A stretch of 64,000 nt of DNA from Chryseosolibacter sp964532595 (GTDB lineage: Bacteria > Bacteroidota > Bacteroidia > Cytophagales > Cyclobacteriaceae): the NCBI GenBank assembly GCA_964532595.1, contig CAZHIQ010000005.1:62001-126000 (forward strand), given 5' to 3'. Below are positions 1 to 9,031 of this stretch, one piece after another. Positions within the stretch are counted from its first letter, which is position 1. Every line of letters begins with the position of its first letter. The position numbers were made by a program, and so were the translations under genes. A model generated the notes under the pieces. The model saw only the letters and a list, made by a program, of their open reading frames with translations, had not been told where the DNA came from and made no database searches.

Positions 1-528
1 AATCGGAGCAATCCTCAAGTCGTCAACGGGCACGCGCCGACCTTTGCTGTCACGTACTGTCATCCCCAAATTCTTGAAGATCTTCAGTCCACTTGCCCCC
101 ATCTTCACATCCTGCTCGAGTTGAGCAAGCGCGCGGGCTGTCCAATCGGGATCATCAATACCGGAGAAGTCAATATTCGTGAATACAACGAATCGGCGGG
201 CATCGTACTTCCTGACATTGCGCAGCGCGCCCTCCAGGTGAGCATCGCTTCCACGCCCCCGTCCACTCAAATTGACCATTACCGCCATGTTGAGTTCATC
301 CATCTGCGACAGCAGTCCACGCAGGTCTGCGGTAGGCATAGAATACTGATGATTGTGCACATCAATAAACGGATACTTCGCCCTGGCGATCTTATTCTCC
401 GGGACCACCAGCGTAGACGGAGGATCATATCTTTCGAAATCCATCTGCTGTACTTCTCCCGTTTGGGCCATCGAAAAAGTCGACACCATCAGGCCCGTAA
501 GCGCCAGTAGATAAGGGAATCTGTTCAT
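1..528 (-). CDS. Amidohydrolase-family metal-dependent hydrolase (partial, C-terminus outside window)
   Basis: Only the first 176 codons are in the window; the gene continues past position 1. The start ATG at 526-528 gives a typical signal peptide (hydrophobic LLALTGLMVSTFS followed by AQ), so the product is exported. About 55 residues in, FIDVHNHQYS carries the HxH pair that begins amidohydrolase TIM barrels and normally binds the catalytic metal. The following strands (VMVNLSGRG, FVVFTNIDF, GASGLKIFKNLG) fit a TIM-barrel fold of the amidohydrolase_2 type. The substrate cannot be deduced. The gene is divergent from the TPR gene at 635, leaving about 106 bp for both promoters. The other metal ligands lie in the missing part. 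Confidence 0.8.
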   Translation of the reverse strand, partial: MNRFPYLLALTGLMVSTFSMAQTGEVQQMDFERYDPPSTLVVPENKIARAKYPFIDVHNHQYSMPTADLRGLLSQMDELNMAVMVNLSGRGRGSDAHLEGALRNVRKYDARRFVVFTNIDFSGIDDPDWTARALAQLEQDVKMGASGLKIFKNLGMTVRDSKGRRVPVDDLRIAPI

Positions 529-634
529 CAGGAAATTTTTTCCAAGATACGCGTTATCACCCTAACCGGACAACGATACACGGGCTGAATCCCCCCGTGA
601 TTAATTCCAGCCGAATTGTATAAATTGCTCTCAA

Positions 635-1753
635 ATGTATTCTATGCGAGTTTCCTTCACCTTTCTTACAGTGCTCCTGGCCGTCGTGTTCTCGTCCGTC
701 ACAGCACAAGATCTGTCACAGGCAGAGCAGTTCCTTCAGGCAGGCGATTTCCGTAAAGCTAACACCCTCCTCAGTCAAGCCCTGAAGACCAACCCTCAGG
801 ACAAGCACGCGCTTTTTCTACGTGGACGAGCACGGGCAGGCCTCGGCGACTTCTATGGTGCCATCAGCGATTTTACACACTCCCTTGAAGCGGATTCCAC
901 ACAAGCAGAGGTCTACAATCAACGCGGTCTTGCCAAGGTAAACCTTGGAGATGATGAAGGCGGTATCGAAGATTTTGACAAGGCGATAAAACTGAACAGC
1001 CGTCTTTCTACCGCATACACCAACCGCGGTCTGGCTAAATACAATATTGAAGACCTTCAGGGGGCATACTTCGATTTTTCCAGAGCATTGGAACTGGGGC
1101 CTGCTGATGCCGATGCGTACTTCAACCGCGGCGTTGTCAAAGCCGAGCTCGGTGAGTTTGTAAGCGCTATCGATGACTACTCAAAAGCCATCGAACTCGA
1201 AAAGAATGACGCAACGCTGTACAACTATCGGGGTATTGCTCACTACAGTGTCGGAAACCTCGAACAAGCCATCGCGGATTACAACGAAGCCATCAGACTG
1301 GATCCCGAAGACCCCATCAAGTATGAGAATCGAGCACTTGCCAATAGCGACCTCGACAATTTTGAAGACGCTATTGCAGACTTCACCAAGTCCATCGAGC
1401 TCAATGATGAGGATCCTGAAACTTATTATCTCCGAGGGGTGATTTATTTCTATCTCGAAGACTACGACAATGCGATTGCCGATTTTACCGAGGCTATCGC
1501 ACTCGATGATACAAATCCTGTTTATTACGACAACCGCGCTCTAAGCCGCGCCGAAAAGCAGGATTATACTGGTGCGCTGGAAGACTACTCTCAGTCGATT
1601 GCTCTTTATCCCAACGATCCGGAAACCTACTACCAACGCGCCCTGGTCAAAATCAGTATGAATAACAAATACGACGCCTGTCTTGATCTGAAGCGCGCAG
1701 AAGAACTTGGCTCCGAAGAAGCACGGGCTCAGATTCGAAAGCATTGTAAATAA
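635..1753 (+). CDS. Exported tetratricopeptide-repeat protein
   Basis: This 372-residue protein starts with a signal peptide (hydrophobic FTFLTVLLAVVFSSVTAQ) and is then almost entirely TPR. Roughly ten consecutive 34-residue units can be read, each ending in a Y-x-N-R or Y-x-x-R step and containing the A-I-x-D-(F/Y)-x-x-A-I helix pattern. TPR superhelices are protein-binding scaffolds; nothing here identifies the partner. A second ATG at 644 would remove three residues and is an equally good start. The stop is 7 bp before the M14 peptidase start, so the two are probably co-transcribed. The repeats are unusually regular, with little sequence outside them. Confidence 0.85.
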   Translation: MYSMRVSFTFLTVLLAVVFSSVTAQDLSQAEQFLQAGDFRKANTLLSQALKTNPQDKHALFLRGRARAGLGDFYGAISDFTHSLEADSTQAEVYNQRGLAKVNLGDDEGGIEDFDKAIKLNSRLSTAYTNRGLAKYNIEDLQGAYFDFSRALELGPADADAYFNRGVVKAELGEFVSAIDDYSKAIELEKNDATLYNYRGIAHYSVGNLEQAIADYNEAIRLDPEDPIKYENRALANSDLDNFEDAIADFTKSIELNDEDPETYYLRGVIYFYLEDYDNAIADFTEAIALDDTNPVYYDNRALSRAEKQDYTGALEDYSQSIALYPNDPETYYQRALVKISMNNKYDACLDLKRAEELGSEEARAQIRKHCK

Positions 1754-1760
1754 TTGGCGC

Positions 1761-4280
1761 ATGAAGACGACGTCCACACTCCTGGCGCTGGCCATTGCGC
1801 TACCCGCGCTCGCTCAGAATAGCTTGAAAAGCCCCGCCGAATTCCTCGGCTATGAAGCTGGCGAACAATTTACGATGCACCATCGGGTGATCGACTACTT
1901 CACGCACATCGACGAAGAGGTTTCCAACGCCCAACTAACGCACTATGGTCGGACCTACGAGGGGCGACCGCTCGTGTATCTCGCCATCACGTCTCCGGCT
2001 AATTTTGACCGGCTCGACGAAATTCGTCGTGACAATCTGAGACGGGCCGGAGAGCTTCCGGGTTCTCCGACCACTAACATCCCGATCATCTGGATGAGCT
2101 ACAATGTCCACGGCAATGAAGCCAGCTCAACAGAAGCGGCGATGGAAACGGCTTACGCACTTGCAAAACCAACGGAAGAAGTAACTGCGTGGCTTGAGCG
2201 CGTTGTTGTAATTATTGATCCCTGCCTCAACCCCGACGGGCGAGATCGGTATGCAACGTTCTATCGACAGTTTGGTAACGCTCCTCCCAACGCCAGTTAC
2301 GATGCTGTTGAACACCAGGAGCCGTGGCCAGGCGGACGTTCCAATCACTATCTCTTCGACCTTAATCGCGACTGGGCATGGCTGACACAAAAGGAGTCGG
2401 CCCAGCGGATTGCCGTTTACAACCAATGGCTTCCCCACATTCACATAGATTTTCACGAGCAGGGATTTAATAACCCCTACTACTTTGCCCCCGCCGCGGA
2501 ACCGATTCACCACGTGATCACTCCCTGGCAACGTGACTTCCAGCGCACAATTGGTCGAAACAACGCACGCTACTTCGATAAGCACGGTTGGCTTTATTTC
2601 ACCCGGGAAGTGTTTGACCTCTATTACCCAAGCTACGGCGATACCTATCCCACCTACAACGGAGCCATCGGCATGACCTACGAACAGGCCGGGGGCGGTG
2701 CGGGTGGAAAATCCGTTATGACCGATAGCGGCGAACCTCTCACCCTGGCCGAGCGCATTGAGCATCACTATACCTCGGGAATGGCTACAATAGAAGTCAC
2801 AGCCCGTCACGCTGACCGGTTGATCGAAGAGTTTCGTCGGTACTTCTCTGAAAACCTCAACAGCCCAACGGGGCAGTATAAAACCTATCTCGTAAAAGGC
2901 GGAAACCAGCGTGACCACATGGAGAAACTTACCCATTGGTTGAATGCTCACAACATTCGCTACGGACACCCCGCTCCACGCCGGTCGCTGAACGGATTTC
3001 AGTTCCTGACTCAAACTTCCGGGAAGGTTGACGTTTCTCCCGGCGATCTGGTCATCAACGTATATCAACCGCGCAGCCGATTTATCACCGCCATCTTCGA
3101 GCCTCAACCTCCACTGCCTGATTCGCTGACCTATGACATCACCGCGTGGAATCCCTTCTACGCCATGGGACTGGACGCCTGGGCTTTGCAGGACCGGGTC
3201 GACGTTGTTAAACCCTGGAGTCCGCAAATCAACGTGTCGCCTGAAAAGAACTCCGAACCCTACGCTTACATTTTTCGATATAGGAGCCTGACGGATGTTG
3301 CCTTTCTAAGCAAACTCATCAACGCTGGTTTCACAGTGCGCTCAGCCGTAGAAAGTTTCTCCCTGAACGGCGAATCATTTGAGCCCGGCACCCTCGTTGT
3401 AACTCGTAGAAACAATGAAGCCCTTACCGATTTCGATGCTACCGTCCAGGAACTTGCCCGTGAGATGAATCGAGTTATCTATCCTTCGACAACCGGCCTC
3501 GTCGAGTCGGGTGCCGACTTTGGATCGCGACAGCTTCGACTTCTCCATCCTCCCCGCATCGCAACCGCATTTGGCGATGAGACCTCATCGCTCTCGTCGG
3601 GAGAAGTATGGCACTTCTTTGAACAACAAATAGGTTATCCCGTGACGCAAATACGGACGCGCTATCTGCAAAGGGCGCGACTGGAAAATTATGATGTGCT
3701 TGTGGTGCCCGAGGGTTACTACACTATTTTTGATGATGCTCTCCTCGAGAAAATTCTCGTCTGGGTTCGGGACGGTGGCAGGCTCGTGGTTATTGGCAAC
3801 GCCATGAATGCGTTCGTGGAGAAAACCGGCTATGGACTGACGCGATTTGCTAACGACGAGGAGCGAAAGCAGCTCGAATATTCGAACACGAGCCAAACCG
3901 TTGCGCAGTACCGGGAACGCGAACGTCGTCAAGTATCCGAAACGATTTCAGGGGCGGTGTACAAGGTCGATCTCGACTCGTCTCATCCGCTGAGCTTCGG
4001 AGTCGGCGACAATTACTATACATTGAAAACACATGGTCGCCGATTCGCGCCGCTTGATCATGGCTGGAATGTTTCTCGCTTCGGGTCCGAGGTCAAGCCC
4101 ATACAGGGCTTCGCCGGATACTTTGCCAACCAACGCCTGAAAAATAGTCTGCAGTTAGGTGTTTACGAACACGGCAGGGGCCACATTGTGTACTTTGTTG
4201 ACAATCCCTTGTTCAGAGGTTTTTGGGAGAACGGGAAAATGCTCTTTTCGAACGCTCTGTTTATGATTGCTGACGATTAA
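1761..4280 (+). CDS. Secreted M14-family zinc carboxypeptidase
   Basis: The product is 839 residues from the ATG at 1761; a longer frame exists but overlaps the TPR gene, and 1761 gives a clean signal peptide (LLALAIALPALAQ). The M14 zinc motif is present: H117-x-x-E120 in YNVHGNEASS and a later ligand in IHIDFHEQG (about H232). A glutamate in MTYEQAGGG (about residue 300) fits the catalytic position. The C-terminal 350 residues include a region resembling class I glutamine-amidotransferase or ThuA folds (YDVLVVPEGYY, then a GGRLVVIGNA strand), as seen in other large Bacteroidota M14 proteins. It probably degrades peptides outside the cell or in the periplasm. It ends 5 bp from the convergent GNAT gene. 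Confidence 0.9.
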   Translation: MKTTSTLLALAIALPALAQNSLKSPAEFLGYEAGEQFTMHHRVIDYFTHIDEEVSNAQLTHYGRTYEGRPLVYLAITSPANFDRLDEIRRDNLRRAGELPGSPTTNIPIIWMSYNVHGNEASSTEAAMETAYALAKPTEEVTAWLERVVVIIDPCLNPDGRDRYATFYRQFGNAPPNASYDAVEHQEPWPGGRSNHYLFDLNRDWAWLTQKESAQRIAVYNQWLPHIHIDFHEQGFNNPYYFAPAAEPIHHVITPWQRDFQRTIGRNNARYFDKHGWLYFTREVFDLYYPSYGDTYPTYNGAIGMTYEQAGGGAGGKSVMTDSGEPLTLAERIEHHYTSGMATIEVTARHADRLIEEFRRYFSENLNSPTGQYKTYLVKGGNQRDHMEKLTHWLNAHNIRYGHPAPRRSLNGFQFLTQTSGKVDVSPGDLVINVYQPRSRFITAIFEPQPPLPDSLTYDITAWNPFYAMGLDAWALQDRVDVVKPWSPQINVSPEKNSEPYAYIFRYRSLTDVAFLSKLINAGFTVRSAVESFSLNGESFEPGTLVVTRRNNEALTDFDATVQELAREMNRVIYPSTTGLVESGADFGSRQLRLLHPPRIATAFGDETSSLSSGEVWHFFEQQIGYPVTQIRTRYLQRARLENYDVLVVPEGYYTIFDDALLEKILVWVRDGGRLVVIGNAMNAFVEKTGYGLTRFANDEERKQLEYSNTSQTVAQYRERERRQVSETISGAVYKVDLDSSHPLSFGVGDNYYTLKTHGRRFAPLDHGWNVSRFGSEVKPIQGFAGYFANQRLKNSLQLGVYEHGRGHIVYFVDNPLFRGFWENGKMLFSNALFMIADD

Positions 4281-4285
4281 ATACA

Positions 4286-4801
4286 TTATCTGTTGCCTTC
4301 GCCGGCAATAGACTGCCCGTGAAGGTCCATCAGATAAAAGTGGTCGCAGGAAAAGTGTCCGGTCTTTCCCAACGGCCCGGGTATACGAAAAAAGCCCAGT
4401 CGTTCGTACAGCTTCATCGCCGCTGCCATGGTGTTGAATGTCTCGATATAGCAGTACCGGTAACCCATGACCGCGGCCTCGCGCAGGCAATGGCGGAGAA
4501 GAGTTTCTCCCAACCCACGACCGCGGCCCTCCGGAAGTATATACATCTTCCTCAGCTCGCAGGTATCGGCATCGCCCCCCTTTAGCGGAGCAACCCCTGC
4601 TCCTCCAAGAATCCTTTCATCTTCTTCACACACAAAATACTTCGCCTTTGGGCCAAGGTAAGCTTCCGCCATCTGAGCAACTTCATCGTCGTGAATTGCA
4701 AATCCTTGTCCGCTGGCTCCGAATTCCGTCATAACCGAACGAATGATGTTTTCCATTGCGGAATTGTCGGTGGGACGGATGTCTCTTATCGAAATGGCCA
4801 T
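4286..4801 (-). CDS. GNAT-family N-acetyltransferase
   Basis: This 171-residue protein has the GNAT fold. Residues from about 84 read ELRKMYILPEGRGRGLGETL, matching motif A with its R/Q-x-x-G-x-G/A acetyl-CoA pyrophosphate loop (GRGRGLG). Later strands (YCYIETF, then AAMKLYERLGF) match motif B. The substrate is unknown; it could be a small molecule or a protein N-terminus. The gene converges on the M14 peptidase with 5 bp between stops and lies about 47 bp downstream of the GH3 gene on the same strand, so it may be the tail of that cell-wall operon. Confidence 0.85.
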   Translation of the reverse strand: MAISIRDIRPTDNSAMENIIRSVMTEFGASGQGFAIHDDEVAQMAEAYLGPKAKYFVCEEDERILGGAGVAPLKGGDADTCELRKMYILPEGRGRGLGETLLRHCLREAAVMGYRYCYIETFNTMAAAMKLYERLGFFRIPGPLGKTGHFSCDHFYLMDLHGQSIAGEGNR

Positions 4802-4848
4802 GATCGGTAATCGTTGTCTTTGATACCTCGAGGAAGGTTAAAAGCAAA

Positions 4849-6084
4849 CTATTGTTTTTTCTTTTTCTTACCAGGCGAGGGCTGTTCTTCCTGAATGTTC
4901 TGGTTCACATCGCGCACAGCTTCTATCGCGTCGTTGAGCGACATCTTCAACGAGCGGATTTCCTGGTGAAGACGTTCGGTCGCGTCGGGAGCGTACAGTC
5001 TTTGTTTCAGTGCAATGATACGGCGAAAGCTTTCGTCTATTCGCTCCCGCGAAATTGTACCCGACTCCACCATGCCGCGAATTATGGCGTGCACCTTGTC
5101 GACTGTTCGTTCAGCGCTACCGGAGATGTTGTTTGAAAATGTCATGATATCAACTCCAGCCAGTATGGCGAGACGGATCGCTTCCTCCAGACCGAAATGT
5201 CGGGCAATAGCATGCATCTGCATATCATCGGAGAATATGACGCCATCGTAGCCCAGGCGTTCGCGGAGGATACCGTGCAGAATGTGATGCGACAGCGTCC
5301 CCGGCCGGCCCTCCGGGTCGAGATTTCGGTTCACAATGTGAGCCGTCATGATCGCATCAACCAACCCAGAGTCAATCAACAGCCGATACGGCTTGAGCTC
5401 GCGTTCCTCCCATTGTTGTGTGACATCTGCCATACCCAGGTGAGTATCTGCCTGGGAGCTCCCATGTCCCGGAAAGTGTTTTGGAGAGGTGAGAACATTG
5501 AATTTCCGATGTGCACGGATAAACTCTGCCGCGAGAAGCGCCACCGAATCTTCGTCAGCGCTAAACGCCCGACCATAGCGGGCGATAATGGGATTGTCTG
5601 GATTTGAGGCAAGGTCCACGACCGGAGCAAAGTTGAGGTTTATACCCAAACCGGCAAGTGTCGCAGCCGTTGCCTCTGCATAGAAGCGCACCGAGTCAAG
5701 GGTGTTTGCCTTCCCCATCGCTTCGGCAGTAATGGAACGCGGAAATCCGTATTTGTCTTTCAACCGGTTTACGCGACCTCCCTCCTGATCAATCGCTATG
5801 AAGAGAGGAATCGGTGCTGCCTGTTGATAAGTCCACACGATCTTCTTGAGATTGACAAAAGAGTTTGTCCGGGGGATGTTCTTCTCAAAGATGATGATGG
5901 AGCCCACCTTTCCGCGGCGAACTTCCTCGAGCACCAGATTGTCAACTTTGGGCCCGGGAAATCCTATCAACAGCATTTGTCCGATCTTAATATCAAGGCT
6001 GTCGGCCTCCTGCGCCTTGCCCGACCAGGGAAATAGCATTGTGACCAATGCCAGGCTCAACCAACTGTTTCTGCTCCTCCTCAT
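4849..6084 (-). CDS. Exported glycoside hydrolase family 3 protein, NagZ-like beta-N-acetylhexosaminidase
   Basis: The 411-residue product has a signal peptide ending near AQ24-25 and one GH3 N-terminal barrel. The NagZ signature K202-HFPGHG-208 followed by a D-T-H loop is complete; in NagZ the loop histidine acts as general acid/base. FSDDMQM at about 284-290 supplies the catalytic nucleophile aspartate. Family knowledge indicates removal of terminal N-acetylglucosamine from muropeptides, here probably in the periplasm because of the signal peptide. The C-terminal 30 residues are charged and end in five lysines, a tail of unknown purpose. The start lies one base after the stop of the upstream PBP4-type peptidase, so they form an operon concerned with peptidoglycan. 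Confidence 0.9.
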   Translation of the reverse strand: MRRSRNSWLSLALVTMLFPWSGKAQEADSLDIKIGQMLLIGFPGPKVDNLVLEEVRRGKVGSIIIFEKNIPRTNSFVNLKKIVWTYQQAAPIPLFIAIDQEGGRVNRLKDKYGFPRSITAEAMGKANTLDSVRFYAEATAATLAGLGINLNFAPVVDLASNPDNPIIARYGRAFSADEDSVALLAAEFIRAHRKFNVLTSPKHFPGHGSSQADTHLGMADVTQQWEERELKPYRLLIDSGLVDAIMTAHIVNRNLDPEGRPGTLSHHILHGILRERLGYDGVIFSDDMQMHAIARHFGLEEAIRLAILAGVDIMTFSNNISGSAERTVDKVHAIIRGMVESGTISRERIDESFRRIIALKQRLYAPDATERLHQEIRSLKMSLNDAIEAVRDVNQNIQEEQPSPGKKKKKQ

Positions 6085-6085
6085 G

Positions 6086-7375
6086 TCAATAGTGTTCGTG
6101 AATGTCTCGCAAGATCCGCTCCATGTTTTGCCGTATGGCTGTTCCCGACCGGACGTAATTGCTGTTCATAAAAGAAAAGATCAGCACCTTTCCTTTTCGG
6201 GTGATCAGAAAACCGCTCAAGCAATGGTTATTGCTAAGTGTCCCGGTCTTTCCGAAGATAAAAGGCGTTTCGCCCCGGTACCAATTTCGAAGTGTGCCGC
6301 TGACTCCGCCCGTCGCGAGTAACGGAAACAGGCGATCCCGCGGGATCGTTGCATCAATTTTCTGCCACAACTGAACGATGGACCGCGGGGTAAAGAGATT
6401 ATAGCGGGAAAGACCCGATCCATCGACCCATACGGGCTCATCGACCAGGTCATTAAGAAAATGCTTCTTCACATAATCAATCGCTATTTCCGTTTTTAAA
6501 GAATCCGTTAGCACCTGAGCGCACAGCAGCAACAATTGTTCGGCGATGAAATTATCGCTTTCCTGCATCATTACTTTGTAAAGGCTGTCGACGTGAACAC
6601 TGTAAAGAGTATTTCGCCGTTGCGGAAGTGGCTCGTTCGCGTGAAGTACCGGGCGGCCAAGGGTATCTGACAGAAGTTTGACGATAGTTGTTGAGTCGGC
6701 CCGGAAGGGTACATTTAGCTCGCGCACAGTTGTGATGCGATCCGCAGGATACGCGGTAAACTCATTCTTAAACTCGCTGCGATCAATGCGCGCCCTTTCG
6801 CGCGGCGCGCCGGTGATAAAATCCGGCGCCAGCGTCTTTGGTCTGATGTCCAGAATTTCATGGTCGGCGATTACCGTGACCAGATTTCCATACATCGGAA
6901 AGGGTGATCGCTCCGGTGAATAGCGAGAGTTATAATCATCCCAGGCCCAACCGCTGCCAAATCGTGTGGTATGGAAGTTTGTCTGGGAGAAGTAAAGGTC
7001 CTGCGGCGCATTCACCAGAAAATGGTAAACGGTTGAATCGCCCGTCACCTCGCTGTACAGGAAAGAGGGATCACCCGTGCCCCAGAAGATCAACGAATCA
7101 CCTTTCTGGGAGTAGTGGACGGCGGGAACCGAATCCCCCAGGATGCGAAGGGAGGCAAACAGTGTAAAGATTTTCGTGTTCGACGCCGGCGTGAAATAGC
7201 GGTCTCCGTTGAACTCAACTATTGTTTTCCCCTTCTCCGGATCGTAGAGAACAAATCCGGTATGATCCTGGAACTGCCTCTCCGTGGCCTCCAAAGATTT
7301 CTGCAGGCGCGCAGGCGTTACGGGAGAACACGCATAAAGGAATATGATCAGGGCCGCGACTGCCGACGATCGCAT
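6086..7375 (-). CDS. dacB: D-alanyl-D-alanine carboxypeptidase/endopeptidase, PBP4 (S13) family
   Basis: This 429-residue protein carries the three motifs of serine penicillin-recognising enzymes: S65-N-T-K68 (nucleophile serine and lysine), S-D-N in QESDNFIAEQ, and K-T-G in FGKTGTLSNN. The order and spacing match the S13 (DacB/PBP4) family. The start is hydrophobic and ends in LYACS, a lipobox with Cys16, so the enzyme is probably a lipoprotein facing the periplasm. It would trim the terminal D-alanine and cut 4-3 cross-links in peptidoglycan. It is followed after one base by the GH3 hexosaminidase and preceded after two bases by the DinB gene, suggesting a three-gene transcript. Confidence 0.9.
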   Translation of the reverse strand: MRSSAVAALIIFLYACSPVTPARLQKSLEATERQFQDHTGFVLYDPEKGKTIVEFNGDRYFTPASNTKIFTLFASLRILGDSVPAVHYSQKGDSLIFWGTGDPSFLYSEVTGDSTVYHFLVNAPQDLYFSQTNFHTTRFGSGWAWDDYNSRYSPERSPFPMYGNLVTVIADHEILDIRPKTLAPDFITGAPRERARIDRSEFKNEFTAYPADRITTVRELNVPFRADSTTIVKLLSDTLGRPVLHANEPLPQRRNTLYSVHVDSLYKVMMQESDNFIAEQLLLLCAQVLTDSLKTEIAIDYVKKHFLNDLVDEPVWVDGSGLSRYNLFTPRSIVQLWQKIDATIPRDRLFPLLATGGVSGTLRNWYRGETPFIFGKTGTLSNNHCLSGFLITRKGKVLIFSFMNSNYVRSGTAIRQNMERILRDIHEHY

Positions 7376-7377
7376 GA

Positions 7378-7893
7378 TCAGGTGTTGAGGTAGCGTTCGT
7401 TCAATATTCGATAGTGATGAAGTTCATGCCCCGCAATGATATATCCGATAGTGAGAACGGATATCTTCTTTCCGCTGGCAGTTCCTTCACGCGAGAGCAT
7501 ATCGGGGGTAAAACTTGCAAACAGATCGATGGTACTATCCCGGAGCCGCTTCATCTCACGGGCGAGTTCCTGCACACTACGCGCATGGGCATTGGCCTGT
7601 GTTGCGTAGAGGTTCTCGTCGAAGGCAGCTAGCGGCGTTTGATCATTTCGCGCAAAGCGCAATGCCCGGTAGGCGAACACCCGCTCCGCATCCTGAAGAT
7701 GACAAATCACTTCCTTTATCGTCCACTTTCCCTCCGCATAGCGAAAGGCTCCCTTCTCTTCCGGCACATAAGGAACGATTTGCTGCGCGCGACGTCCGGC
7801 ATGTCGCAAGGCATCAAGAACGTCCATATCCTGAACGATCTCAACATAGCCCCGATAAAAATCCGGAACCGATTCGAGGTTGGGTCTGGTCAT
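7378..7893 (-). CDS. DinB-family (DinB_2) putative metal-binding protein
   Basis: The 171-residue protein has the DinB/YfiT four-helix layout. Potential metal ligands appear in the expected places: a histidine in VICHLQDAER (about residue 65) and the pair in GHELHHYRI near the C-terminus. Members of this superfamily bind nickel or zinc and include thiol-dependent transferases, but most are uncharacterised and no substrate can be assigned. The start gives MTRPNLESVP with no signal peptide, so it is cytoplasmic. Its stop lies 2 bp before the dacB start, so it is probably the first gene of that transcript. Confidence 0.8.
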   Translation of the reverse strand: MTRPNLESVPDFYRGYVEIVQDMDVLDALRHAGRRAQQIVPYVPEEKGAFRYAEGKWTIKEVICHLQDAERVFAYRALRFARNDQTPLAAFDENLYATQANAHARSVQELAREMKRLRDSTIDLFASFTPDMLSREGTASGKKISVLTIGYIIAGHELHHYRILNERYLNT

Positions 7894-7945
7894 CTCCTGC
7901 TGATAATACTGATGGGTCGTGGCCCCAAATTAGCGAAGGTGCGAC

Positions 7946-9031
7946 TTATTTGAAATGCTTCAATCTGATTATTTCCTCGCGTGTGAGGAATCGCCATTGT
8001 CCGCGTTTGAGGTCTTTTTTGGTTAGCCCCGCGTAGGTGGTACGGTCAAGTTTAAGAACTTCGTAACCGAGGGCTTCAAAAATCCTCCGAACAACCCGGT
8101 TCCATCCGATGTGCAGTTCTATGCCCACAGTCCGGTTGTCGTCCGATACGATAGCCAGGTCGTCGACGACGGCCCTTCCTTCCTCGAGTTGTACACCTTC
8201 TACAATTTTCTGATAGTCGGCACGCGTAAGCGGTTTGTCAAGCTCAACCTTATAGATTTTCTTGACATCAAACGACGGGTGCATGAGGCGATCCGCGAGA
8301 TCACCGTCATTGGTCAGCAAAAGAAGACCGGTAGTGTTTCGGTCGAGCCGACCGACGGGGTAAATTCTCTCCCTTACCTTTGGGCCGATCAATTGCATGA
8401 CCGTCTTCCGCTCCTGAGGATCGTCGGTTGTCGTGATGTAACCTTTCGGTTTGTTAAGGAGGATGTACACCGGTTTTTCTGCACGCAGCACACGCGACTC
8501 ATAGCGCACAACGTCTCCGGGATTCACTTTGAAACCCAATTCGGTAACCACTTTTCCGTTAACCGAGATGAGTCCCATCTTGATTAGTTCATCCGCTTCG
8601 CGGCGAGATGAAACGCCACTGGTTGCGATGTACTTGTTCAATCGGATTTTATCATCCGTTTTTGCCGGACGCGTTGGCGGTGCTGTCTTACGACGCGGTG
8701 CCGGGCGGGTAGACTTGCCGCGAGGGGGTATAGGCGCACCGCCGTCGGTTGATTTCCTGCGATGAGGTACCGGCGTGCTGCCGTCGGTTGATCTCCTGCG
8801 ACGGGCTACCGGCGTACTGTCGTTGGTTGATTTCCTGCGACGGGCTACCGGCGTGCTGTCGTCGGTTGATTTCCTGCGGCGGGCTGGCGGCGTTGAGCCC
8901 GGACGCCTTGATGGTGACTCGTCTCGTTTGCCACGCGGCGTCCGATCGTCGTTACGACCTTTGCGGGGATTACGTCCTGCCGGTCGCGAACCGGATTTTC
9001 GGGGTGAGCGGTTAGATTCAGGCTTGGGCAT
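7946..9031 (-). CDS. rluB: 23S rRNA pseudouridine synthase, RluB/RsuA family, with basic repeat tail
   Basis: I place the start at 9029-9031 (MPKPESNRS), giving 361 residues; the longer open frame would run into scpB. The last 240 residues are a complete RluB-type enzyme: an S4 RNA-binding domain (IRLNKYIATSGVSSRREADE), then the catalytic domain with GRLDRNTTGLLLLTNDG, whose aspartate is the nucleophile. The enzyme isomerises uridine in 23S rRNA. The first 120 residues are arginine/lysine/proline/serine-rich and include tandem 13-residue units, probably disordered and RNA-binding; such basic tails are common in this phylum. The start overlaps the scpB stop by 14 bp, so translation may be coupled. 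Confidence 0.9.
   Translation of the reverse strand: MPKPESNRSPRKSGSRPAGRNPRKGRNDDRTPRGKRDESPSRRPGSTPPARRRKSTDDSTPVARRRKSTNDSTPVARRRRSTDGSTPVPHRRKSTDGGAPIPPRGKSTRPAPRRKTAPPTRPAKTDDKIRLNKYIATSGVSSRREADELIKMGLISVNGKVVTELGFKVNPGDVVRYESRVLRAEKPVYILLNKPKGYITTTDDPQERKTVMQLIGPKVRERIYPVGRLDRNTTGLLLLTNDGDLADRLMHPSFDVKKIYKVELDKPLTRADYQKIVEGVQLEEGRAVVDDLAIVSDDNRTVGIELHIGWNRVVRRIFEALGYEVLKLDRTTYAGLTKKDLKRGQWRFLTREEIIRLKHFK
8741..8896. repeat. Four tandem 39-bp repeats inside rluB
   Basis: Units start at 8741, 8780, 8819 and 8858. Each encodes 13 residues resembling TPVARRRKSTDDS on the minus strand. A more diverged unit may precede them at 8702-8740. Units differ by a few substitutions, with no frame change, which suggests slippage or recombination under weak selection in the disordered tail. 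Confidence 0.85.

Noticed and set aside
2127..3227. Minus-strand frame of 366 codons opposite the M14 peptidase
   Set aside because: It lies wholly within the peptidase gene and has no recognisable motif.
8741..8896. Regular repeats that could suggest a CRISPR array
   Set aside because: The repeats are adjacent with no spacers, are in frame and encode a basic protein tail.
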